From Clostridia bacterium (lineage in GTDB: Bacteria; Bacillota_A; Clostridia; Oscillospirales; CAG-382): a stretch of 8,209 bases of DNA. The notes below the pieces were generated by a model that ran no database searches, was not told the DNA's origin, and saw only the letters and a list, made by a program, of their open reading frames with translations. The position numbers were made by a program, and so were the translations under genes. Shown here piece by piece: positions 1 through 5,308 of the stretch; positions within the stretch are counted from its first letter, which is position 1, and each line of letters begins with the position of its first letter. Location of the stretch: NCBI GenBank assembly GCA_017517985.1, contig JAFWWX010000271.1, forward strand, positions 1 through 8,209. Direction: 5' to 3'.

Positions 1-150
1 CAAGCGCAACCTCGTAATTTCGTTCCATTAAATTTGACATAATTTCACGCATATAAATATTAAAGAACAATGCTAATGAGAAATAGTCATGTTCGTTATG
101 TTCAATAGCATTGTCATTGTAGATCTTAAATGCTTCGTGCCAAAAATAGC
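1..150 (-). CDS. Unidentified reading frame abutting broken recG (partial, runs off left edge)
   Basis: Reading leftward from about position 150, one minus-strand frame stays open to the window edge, while all three plus-strand frames and the recG frame hit stops. It encodes a stretch rich in aromatic and acidic residues (it includes CYFWHEAFKIYNDNA and later FFNIYMREIMSNLMERNYE). I do not recognise it, and it does not match the RecG sequence expected here, which should contain a GTHAL segment and a DEQH box. The same frame could formally begin at an ATG at 211-209 inside recG, but no ribosome binding site precedes it and that part overlaps genuine recG codons. It may be the continuation of a gene interrupted at the junction, part of an inserted element, or an assembly chimera. 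The call rests only on frame openness and plausible amino-acid composition. Confidence 0.35.
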
Positions 151-1233
151 AAGTTTCTTTAATATACTTTTCTTTTTTGCAGTTGTTGTACTGCCGGTCA
201 AAAGCTCGCATCTAATATCGTGTTTTTCCATAAGTGGCTTCAATGATTCAAAGTGTTGCATGGCAAGAATTGCAGTAGGTGCCATAAGTGCTGCCTGCCT
301 TTTGTTTTTTACACAAATGTATACAGCACAAGCTGCTATCATTGTTTTACCGCAGCCAACATCTCCCTGAATCAGTCTTCTCATAGGACAATTCACAACT
401 GACATATCATTTACTATATCCTCAACGGCTTTAAGCTGTCCAGATGTCAGTTTAAAAGGCAACGTTTCAAGAAAAGGAGAATAATCACTATAATTCATCT
501 TAAAGCTGGGAGCTTTTCTGCTTTCATTTCCAAGCCTTGCAAGACTCATCTGAAAACCAAGAAGCTCATCAAAAGCAAGTCGTTTTCTTGCCTGCTCGAT
601 ATCCTTTTCGCTTGTCGGAAAATGAATTTTACAAAGTGCCTCATAGTATGAACAAAGCCCATACTCTTTCTGAAGCTCAGGAGTAAGTATATCAAACTTC
701 TCTTCCTTAAAAACATCAATGCATTGTTTTACCGCGTTTATAATCATATTATCCGTGATACCCGCTGTAAGCGGATATTTCGGTACATAGGAAAGCAAGG
801 GTTTATTCTGGTATATCGGTTCAAATTCAGGGCAGGAAAATTCCGGCTGTGTAAAGCCTCCGGTCACTTTACCATAAAGTCTTACCTTTGTTCCAACAGG
901 TATACTGTAGCTGATATAATCTCGATTAAAAAAAGTACACTTAACGGAGCCTGTGTCGTCATACGCGGAAAATTTCTGAACAGTCATTGCCTTTGTACCG
1001 TTTTTACCGGGTATCCTTGTGGACTTTATTGCTGTTCCTATTGTCACAATACACGACTGCACCTGCCCAGGCACAAGGTCACAAACCTGAACAGTATCTC
1101 CTCTGTTCTGATAGCCTCTGGGATAGTGCTCGCACAAGTTTAGCACATTATATATTCCAAGCTTTGAGAAAAGCTTTTCACGAGCAGTACTTACGCCAAA
1201 CAAAGACGAAACAGCACTTGTTGATTTCAACAT
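73..1233 (-). pseudogene. recG: ATP-dependent DNA helicase RecG, N-terminal half only (broken or chimeric)
   Basis: RecG is a superfamily 2 helicase that remodels stalled replication forks and branched recombination intermediates. The N-terminus has the RecG helix-hairpin-helix-like start (LFGVSTAREKLFSKLGI, then HYPRGYQNR), followed by the wedge/OB-fold region (roughly residues 45-150). The helicase core begins with the Q-type motif LTSGQ (Q266), Walker A GDVGCGKT (290-297; many RecG proteins have Ser at the Cys position), motif Ia MAPTAILA and LLTGST. RecG similarity ends at about residue 362 (position 148). The last 24 codons to the stop at 73 are not RecG-like. The DEQH box and the whole second helicase domain, about 320 residues of a normal ~680-residue protein, are absent, so this product could not hydrolyse ATP normally. 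The ATG start is supported by AGGAGGT six bases upstream and a good promoter. The gene is certainly recG; whether the break is biological or an assembly artefact is unresolved. Confidence 0.85.
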
Positions 1234-1264
1234 ACGAGCACCTCCTTTTAGAACTTATGTTTTT

Positions 1265-1293
1265 ATTATACACTTACTTTAACGACAAGTCAA
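1265..1293 (-). promoter_or_regulatory. Sigma-A-type promoter of recG
   Basis: On the minus strand, TTGACT (1293-1288) and TATAAT (1270-1265) are separated by exactly 17 bp. Transcription would start near 1258, giving a leader of about 25 nt that carries the AGGAGGT ribosome binding site (1246-1240) before the ATG at 1233. Five of six -35 bases and all six -10 bases match consensus. recG is therefore likely transcribed on its own and not by read-through from yfcE, whose terminator lies just upstream. Confidence 0.75.
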
Positions 1294-1344
1294 TACCATT
1301 TTCAGTTTTATCTTTACTCACAATTTTATTTTATAAAATAAATT

Positions 1345-1367
1345 GAGGAGTCCTCAAATGACTCCTC
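1345..1367 (-). terminator. Rho-independent terminator downstream of yfcE
   Basis: GAGGAGTC (1345-1352) pairs with GACTCCTC (1360-1367) in an 8-bp stem with a 7-nt loop. Read on the minus strand, the stem is followed by an A/T-rich tract with runs of T. It begins 8 bp beyond the yfcE stop codon, the expected place for its terminator, and separates yfcE from the recG promoter. Confidence 0.75.
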
Positions 1368-1374
1368 GTGGATT

Positions 1375-1917
1375 TTATATATTAAAAGAATTTATTTCTT
1401 TTCCGTCAAAATCCTTCCAGATAAACTTTCCATCCTCAAATGTCATATATCCGTGGTGACTGTCTTCCTTCGGAATTGATGCAGAACCGGGATTCATATA
1501 TGTAATATTTCCGTATTTTTCGCATTTCGGAACATGGGTATGACCGTGAAGAAGAATATCTCCGTCAGACATAGGCGGGAGATTTGCAGTATTGAATTTG
1601 TGGCCGTGAGTTGCAAAAATCATTGTGTTGTTATATGAAATTAGACAATATTCTGCAAGTATCGGAAATTCAAGTACCATCTGGTCAACCTCGGTATCGC
1701 AGTTTCCTCTTACACATAATATCTTATCCTTTAACGGATTCAGCATTGCAATAACCTTCTTGGGTGCGTAGTCCTTGGGAAGATCATTTCTTGGTCCGTG
1801 ATATAGAATATCGCCAAGCAACAACAATTTATTTGCTTTTTCAGCATTAAACGCGCAAAGAACTTTCTCACAGTAATAGGCCGAACCGTGAATATCAGAT
1901 GCAATTAAATACTTCAT
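1375..1917 (-). CDS. yfcE: YfcE-family metallophosphodiesterase
   Basis: A complete 180-residue cytosolic calcineurin-like phosphoesterase, close in length to E. coli YfcE (about 184). All metal-ligand motifs of the family are present in order: SDIHG (D8, H10), LLGD (D36), RGNCD (N72, D74), THGH (H104, H106) and HGHTH (H126, H128). YfcE-specific stretches also recur: HGPRN, the APKKV segment, EVDQM, and NPGSASIPK near the C-terminus. E. coli YfcE is a two-metal, usually manganese-dependent phosphodiesterase characterised on artificial phosphodiesters; its physiological substrate is not established, and the same caution applies here. The ATG is supported by GAGAGG (1932-1927) nine bases upstream. 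No convincing promoter is visible directly upstream, so it may be transcribed from an undetected weak promoter or by read-through from the isomerase gene. Family assignment is very secure. Confidence 0.93.
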   Translation of the reverse strand: MKYLIASDIHGSAYYCEKVLCAFNAEKANKLLLLGDILYHGPRNDLPKDYAPKKVIAMLNPLKDKILCVRGNCDTEVDQMVLEFPILAEYCLISYNNTMIFATHGHKFNTANLPPMSDGDILLHGHTHVPKCEKYGNITYMNPGSASIPKEDSHHGYMTFEDGKFIWKDFDGKEINSFNI

Positions 1918-1976
1918 TTAATATTTCCTCTCAATAGTTTTCCTTATGTGAATTCACTTTTATAATACTTATCATT

Positions 1977-2009
1977 AAAGCCTGCAGAAGCTTATTTTCT
2001 GCAGGCTTT
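1977..2009 (-). terminator. Perfect 13-bp hairpin between the isomerase gene and yfcE, probable terminator
   Basis: AAAGCCTGCAGAA (1977-1989) is perfectly repeated in inverse at 1997-2009, with a 7-nt loop. On the minus strand the right arm ends in CTTT followed by AATGAT, a short, imperfect U-tract. On the plus strand it is followed by CTTTTATATG. The neighbouring genes both run on the minus strand, so it most likely terminates the isomerase transcript, although it lies about 110 bp past that gene's stop. It sits in the yfcE leader if read-through occurs, so partial attenuation is possible. Confidence 0.6.
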
Positions 2010-2117
2010 TATATGTATAAACTACTTTTGTGTATTAACGAAAAACACACGCTAAAGTAAGTTTCAATTTACAATGCAACAAAAGATTCGTTATACATTA
2101 TATTTGCACAAAGATAA

Positions 2118-2939
2118 TTACCAGCCTAATGTCTTAAGATAATCTCTGCTCATTTTTGCACATTCAAGTGCGGGAGTTTCATACCACTTATCCTGTTCAA
2201 CAACAACATAGGATGCACCGGCAGCAATGGAAGCTTCAAGAATTTCCGGGAAGTTCTGCTTACCATAGCCTACGGGTCTGAACTTAAATGTGTTTTCAAC
2301 TACCTTCTTTTCTTCGGACTTGATTCCAATAAGTTCATACATCTGCTCAGACTTTGAGCCTTCAAAGTCCTTAAGGTGTACAACAGGTGCTCTGCCTGCA
2401 TACTTTTTAACATATTCAGCAGGGTTTTCGCCGCCTACATTAACCCAGCAGGTATCAATTTCACTCTGAAGATTTTCAGGAGCTGTATTGTTGTACATAT
2501 AATCAAGACCGTAAGAACCATCGGGCATTCTGATAAATTCAAAATCGTGGTTATGATAAAGAAGTGTCATTCCCTTTGCTCTTGCCTTTTTACCTACATT
2601 TTCCATTTTTGCAAGAATTTCATCAAAGTTGGGGTCGCCGGGTCTTGAGCCTTCGCCGAGATAAGGAACAACAACATATTTGCATCCGATTACAACATAA
2701 TCGTCAAGAATTTTGTCAATGTCACCATCACCCATAAGCTCTGAAATATGGGCTGAATAGCAAGGAAGTTCAAGCTTATCAAGAATAGCTCTGATTTCTG
2801 TAGCAGGAATACCGTAAAGACCTGCAAGCTCAACAAAATCGTAGCCAAGCTCCTTAACCTTTTTCATTGTGCCTTCAAAGTCATTTGAAGTTTCTTCTCT
2901 AATTGAATAAACCTGAATACCTACAGGAAGAGTTTTCAT
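2118..2939 (-). CDS. Sugar phosphate isomerase/epimerase family protein (xylose isomerase-like TIM barrel)
   Basis: A complete 273-residue cytosolic protein of the AP-endonuclease-2/xylose isomerase-like TIM-barrel superfamily. It starts with the strand MKTLPVGIQVYSIR and ends with a C-terminal helix. The metal ligands typical of the family are visible on successive strands: E37 (DFVELAG), H131 (YHNHDFEF), D162 (SEIDTCWV), H188 (VVHLKDF) and E248 (VVVEQDKW). The family isomerises, epimerises or dehydrates sugars, inositols and related compounds; the sequence does not fix the substrate. I chose ATG 2939-2937 because a perfect GGAGGT lies seven bases upstream. An in-frame TTG at 2960 would add seven residues but would place the start before that ribosome binding site. 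It is a single-gene transcription unit with its own promoter. No transporter, kinase or dehydrogenase lies beside it to indicate a pathway. Fold assignment is strong, specificity unknown. Confidence 0.9.
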   Translation of the reverse strand: MKTLPVGIQVYSIREETSNDFEGTMKKVKELGYDFVELAGLYGIPATEIRAILDKLELPCYSAHISELMGDGDIDKILDDYVVIGCKYVVVPYLGEGSRPGDPNFDEILAKMENVGKKARAKGMTLLYHNHDFEFIRMPDGSYGLDYMYNNTAPENLQSEIDTCWVNVGGENPAEYVKKYAGRAPVVHLKDFEGSKSEQMYELIGIKSEEKKVVENTFKFRPVGYGKQNFPEILEASIAAGASYVVVEQDKWYETPALECAKMSRDYLKTLGW

Positions 2940-2946
2940 TTCAGTT

Positions 2947-2952
2947 ACCTCC
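2947..2952 (-). promoter_or_regulatory. Ribosome binding site that fixes the isomerase start
   Basis: GGAGGT on the minus strand, seven bases before the ATG at 2939. It lies inside the longer open frame that begins at TTG 2960, so it decides in favour of the shorter protein. Confidence 0.85.
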
Positions 2953-2973
2953 ATAGCCAACTGGCATAAAATT

Positions 2974-2992
2974 TTGTGTGTTATTTACACAA
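2974..2992. promoter_or_regulatory. Inverted repeat near the isomerase transcription start, possible operator
   Basis: TTGTGT (2974-2979) and ACACAA (2987-2992) form a 6-bp inverted repeat with a 7-bp spacer. Flanking AAATT and AATTT extend the symmetry imperfectly. It lies just downstream of the predicted start point (near 2997), where a repressor site would block transcription. A small A/T-rich palindrome can arise by chance, so this is tentative. Confidence 0.25.
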
Positions 2993-3003
2993 TTTACTTT
3001 TTT

Positions 3004-3032
3004 ATTATATCATCAATGAAACATATATTCAA
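3004..3032 (-). promoter_or_regulatory. Sigma-A-type promoter of the isomerase gene
   Basis: Minus-strand TTGAAT (3032-3027) and TATAAT (3009-3004) are spaced by 17 bp. Transcription is expected near 2997, leaving a leader of about 58 nt to the ATG. The -35 matches consensus at four positions and the -10 at all six. Confidence 0.7.
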
Positions 3033-3080
3033 GTGCAAAATTTGTTAATTTTTTGCTTTTATACTGAAAATTACAAATAA

Positions 3081-3103
3081 CCCCGGAGTTTAGAACTCCG
3101 GGG
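3081..3103 (-). terminator. Strong rho-independent terminator after the SLH-protein gene
   Basis: CCCCGGAGTT (3081-3090) pairs with AACTCCGGGG (3094-3103): a 10-bp G/C-rich stem with a 3-nt loop. On the minus strand it is followed by TTATTTGTAATTTTC. It begins 8 bp beyond the stop codon of the SLH gene and insulates the isomerase promoter from it. Confidence 0.88.
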
Positions 3104-3111
3104 GCAAATCT

Positions 3112-4941
3112 TTATTTGTGAAATTCAGTTATAATATGCTGTATTGCAGCTTCCATAATATCGTAGAAGTACCACTCTGTAGCAACAAGATCTGTAAACG
3201 GAATACCCTTTTCCTGAACACAGGCATCAACTGCTTCAGCTGTTGGTGTTCTGCCAAGTGCACGGTTGATAATTGTTACAGCCTCTGCTCTTGTAATCTG
3301 GTTTTCAGGTCTGAACTCGCCGTTTTCATAGCCAATAACAAGGTTTGCATTCTTGCAAGCACCTATGTAAGCTATTGCCCAGTGATCCTTTCCAACATCT
3401 ACAAATGTAGAATTCTCATTTATCGGAATTTTAAAATATCTCTGTATTATTGTTGCAAATTCTGCTCTTGTAATATATCCATCGGGAGCAAAGGAGTTAT
3501 CTTCATAACCTATTACTATACCATTTTCATACGCAAACGAAACATAGTTATATGCCCAGTGGTCTATATCAATATCCGTAAACTTTGATGTGTATGCCTT
3601 CGTACTATCATATTTTCCCGAAATTCTTGCTATTATCGTCGCAGTCTCAGCTCTTGTAATAAGACCTTCTGCTCTCACTTCACCGCCGGGATAACCGTTG
3701 ATATAGGGACTATGTGTGTCTACCTTTTTTGTATAAAGAGCTTTGAATGTTACATCCTTGGTAATCTTATAGGTTTCAAGGTCTACAGGATTTACTCCGT
3801 CAACAGACCACCCCGCAAAGACCAATCCATTGGGTGCTATAACTTCGGGAGAAGCAGTTACATAGTTATTATGGCTTACATAATACTTAAACTTCTGTCC
3901 TTCTGCAATTGAACCATCGCCGGCTACAAAAGTTACAACATAAGCCATACCTCCACCACCGCCACCGCCTGCAGGTGGTGTGGAGGGACTTACTCCGCCA
4001 GCATAAGTTGATACTGTCGTTGTTCCAGGTACACCAAGCTTATTGGTTTCTGTGATAGGCGTAACCTTAATGGTATAGTTGCTGTTCTTTACTATATCAT
4101 CGTCCTCAATTGTAACTGCATATTTGTTCTGAGCATTAAGATTTTCTTCACCAGCAGCAACAGTTTCTACAGCTACAACAGTGCCGTTTTTGTCAATAAC
4201 ATCAACCCTATATTCCTTAATTTTAGCTTCTTCTTCATTGTCAACAGCGTTCCAGGAAACATTGAGCTTTAGACCACTGGCAGTAGCTGATACATTTATT
4301 TCTGACATATCTGCCGTAAATATTTCAGAAATAGCAACTTCTATATCATAATCAACTTTCTGATCGCGTTCTTTAAGAGCATATACTCCCTTATCCCAGC
4401 CAACAAGATCTTCAGGAGCTTCATCTATAGTAGAAATAAGTTCGAGAGCATCAAGTGTTTCTGCGGGGGTTCCTCTGCCAGCAAATTTTACAGTTGCAAT
4501 AACCTTCTTGTACTCTTCTGAATTTACAAAATCATTGCGCTCTTCTGTTGTATTAGCATACCAAGCAAACAAGACTGTGCCGTTCTCTGTGTTAATAAGG
4601 TCTTTGGAAAGATTTGTTTCTGCGGTTGTTTTAATTGTATAATATTCACAGGTTTCACCGATTACTACATCGCCAACCAAATCTTCCTCAGAATTATATG
4701 CACCTCCGTCTGCAGAAAGAAGTGTAAGTGCTTCGGTGTTATATGCAAAACCGAAATGCCCTACGCCAAATTCGCCGCCGGAAACCGTAATTGTTGCAGT
4801 TGCTGTACTTGAATCAACATCGTATATAAAATCAATTCCATATTCGGGTTTTTTATCTTCTGCGTTTACTGTAAACACAGCAGTTGATGCAAGCATTACA
4901 ACCGAAAGGAATAAAGATAATAATTTCTTTGTCTTCTTCAA
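3112..4941 (-). CDS. Secreted multidomain surface protein: cohesin-like domain, Fn3, InlB-type repeat and C-terminal SLH repeats
   Basis: A 609-residue exported protein anchored to the cell wall through SLH repeats, which bind secondary wall polymers. Residues 1-27 are a Sec signal peptide (MKKTKK, hydrophobic core, cleavage after VNA). Residues ~28-190 resemble a cohesin-type beta-sandwich (GVGHFGFAYNTEALTLLSA, later NGTVLFAWYANT and VIATVKFAG). Residues ~215-312 look like fibronectin type III (LKLNVSWNAV, EYRVDV, NYTIKVTP). A Pro/Gly linker with seven consecutive glycines follows near 325-331. Residues ~335-406 resemble the Listeria-Bacteroides/InlB B repeat (FAGWSVDG, VTFKALYTKK). Residues ~415-609 hold SLH units marked by three ITRAE motifs (~427, ~490, ~550), FTDIDIDHWA, FVDVGKDHWA and FTDLVATEWY; the first unit lacks its front half. 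The TTG start is chosen because GGAGGA lies seven bases upstream and the signal peptide then begins normally. No catalytic domain is visible; adhesion or scaffold roles are inference. The cohesin-like and InlB calls are less certain than SLH. Confidence 0.88.
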   Translation of the reverse strand: MKKTKKLLSLFLSVVMLASTAVFTVNAEDKKPEYGIDFIYDVDSSTATATITVSGGEFGVGHFGFAYNTEALTLLSADGGAYNSEEDLVGDVVIGETCEYYTIKTTAETNLSKDLINTENGTVLFAWYANTTEERNDFVNSEEYKKVIATVKFAGRGTPAETLDALELISTIDEAPEDLVGWDKGVYALKERDQKVDYDIEVAISEIFTADMSEINVSATASGLKLNVSWNAVDNEEEAKIKEYRVDVIDKNGTVVAVETVAAGEENLNAQNKYAVTIEDDDIVKNSNYTIKVTPITETNKLGVPGTTTVSTYAGGVSPSTPPAGGGGGGGMAYVVTFVAGDGSIAEGQKFKYYVSHNNYVTASPEVIAPNGLVFAGWSVDGVNPVDLETYKITKDVTFKALYTKKVDTHSPYINGYPGGEVRAEGLITRAETATIIARISGKYDSTKAYTSKFTDIDIDHWAYNYVSFAYENGIVIGYEDNSFAPDGYITRAEFATIIQRYFKIPINENSTFVDVGKDHWAIAYIGACKNANLVIGYENGEFRPENQITRAEAVTIINRALGRTPTAEAVDACVQEKGIPFTDLVATEWYFYDIMEAAIQHIITEFHK

Positions 4942-4948
4942 TTTTTGT

Positions 4949-4954
4949 TCCTCC
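4949..4954 (-). promoter_or_regulatory. Ribosome binding site that fixes a TTG start for the SLH protein
   Basis: GGAGGA on the minus strand, seven bases before TTG 4941-4939. The longer open frame reads through this site from another TTG at 4971, which lacks a good binding site. The translated N-terminus from 4941 is a textbook signal peptide. Confidence 0.82.
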
Positions 4955-4995
4955 AAAATACAAATAAGCAAGGGAGGGAGATATCCGCCCTCAAA

Positions 4996-5035
4996 ATAAC
5001 ATAGTAATTATACATCAAAAAACTTTTCTTGTCAA
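4996..5035. repeat. Promoter-module direct repeat, copy 1
   Basis: This 40-bp stretch aligns without gaps to 5091-5130 with 32 identical positions. It spans the -10, the spacer and the -35 of P1. The start points are exactly 95 bp apart. Confidence 0.65.
5007..5035 (-). promoter_or_regulatory. Proximal consensus promoter (P1) of the SLH gene
   Basis: Minus-strand TTGACA (5035-5030) and TATAAT (5012-5007) with a 17-bp spacer, a complete consensus match. Transcription is expected near 5000, giving a leader of about 58 nt before the TTG start. The -35 is embedded in an inverted repeat with 9-bp arms, AAAAAACTT (5017-5025) and AAGTTTTTT (5034-5042). Confidence 0.85.
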
Positions 5036-5090
5036 GTTTTTTTAAGCAACACAAATAGATTTGTAAACATTACATAAATTTTAATTTTTT

Positions 5091-5130
5091 GTAACACTGT
5101 AATTATACAATAAAAAACAATTGTTGTCAA
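5091..5130. repeat. Promoter-module direct repeat, copy 2
   Basis: Partner of 4996-5035 (32 of 40 identical, no gaps), spanning the -10, spacer and -35 of P2. Some identity is forced by shared promoter hexamers and A/T richness. However, the match continues outside them: TAAC, GTAATTATACA and the AAAAAAC run align in register. Confidence 0.65.
5102..5130 (-). promoter_or_regulatory. Distal consensus promoter (P2) of the SLH gene
   Basis: Minus-strand TTGACA (5130-5125) and TATAAT (5107-5102), again with a 17-bp spacer and perfect hexamers. It lies 95 bp upstream of P1 and would give a leader of about 153 nt. The perfect 10-bp palindrome AACAATTGTT (5116-5125) overlaps the spacer and the edge of the -35. 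Confidence 0.8.
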
Positions 5131-5250
5131 TTACTTTTAACAAATATGAATATTTTATAATATGTTGCGTTGTTTCTTATCTTTTATAACAAAGGCTAAT
5201 TCCAAAAGTTTATGAGAGTTGTATTATAAAAATATTTCACATATCGTTTC

Positions 5251-5279
5251 TTGACATTACAAAAAAATAATAATATAAT
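5251..5279 (+). promoter_or_regulatory. Consensus promoter of the transporter - M50 protease - scpA operon
   Basis: TTGACA (5251-5256) and TATAAT (5274-5279), spaced by 17 bp. Transcription should start near 5286, about 23 nt before the ATG at 5309. The leader contains AGGTGA (5299-5304) only four bases from the ATG, a closely spaced ribosome binding site. A second TATAAT (5281-5286) follows directly but lacks a matching -35. Confidence 0.85.
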
Positions 5280-5308
5280 GTATAATATATATTTTTTCAG
5301 GTGAGCTA

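Larger units (their letters stand above)
4942..5308. other. A/T-rich divergent control region between the SLH and cation-transporter genes
   Basis: 367 bp without a protein-coding gene. It holds two tandem minus-strand promoters, one plus-strand promoter, the ~60-nt SLH leader and several short inverted repeats, listed separately. Between about 5136 and 5250 I see only A/T-rich sequence with no recognised gene, RNA or repeat. No metal-responsive riboswitch is evident on the transporter side, whose predicted leader is only ~23 nt. Confidence 0.7.

Noticed and set aside
73..147. The 24 codons after LKKLA as a genuine RecG C-terminus
   Set aside because: They do not resemble RecG and lack motif II. 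They are simply the recG frame running into unrelated DNA until the first stop.
100..160. Group II intron or insertion-sequence end inside recG
   Set aside because: I looked at the junction for an intron-like GUGYG start, terminal inverted repeats or a target duplication and saw none. The other end lies outside the window.
100..200. A simple frameshift in recG
   Set aside because: No minus-strand frame beyond the junction resumes the expected RecG sequence, so one indel does not repair it.
724..1346. Plus-strand open frames opposite recG (724-1143, 987-1346)
   Set aside because: They are antisense to well-conserved recG codons, have no ribosome binding site, and encode cysteine-rich, non-protein-like sequence.
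1948..1957. Palindrome GTGAATTCAC upstream of yfcE as an operator
   Set aside because: It is only 10 bp with no extended symmetry and no identified promoter to act on, so chance is a sufficient explanation.
3280..3670. CRISPR or DNA tandem repeat from the recurring ITRAE coding segments
   Set aside because: The similarity is at protein level between SLH units, with diverged codons and no fixed-length spacers.
3118..3912. Plus-strand open frames opposite the SLH gene (3118-3588, 3712-3912)
   Set aside because: They are shadows of a clear coding frame, with cysteine- and tyrosine-rich translations and no start signals.
4736..4999. Plus-strand open frame over the SLH signal peptide and leader
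   Set aside because: It overlaps the signal-peptide coding region and promoter leader in antisense and has no family resemblance.
5280..5308. A manganese (yybP-ykoY) riboswitch ahead of the CDF gene
   Set aside because: The consensus promoter leaves only about 23 nt of leader, too short for that riboswitch, and no terminator or sequestering hairpin is present.
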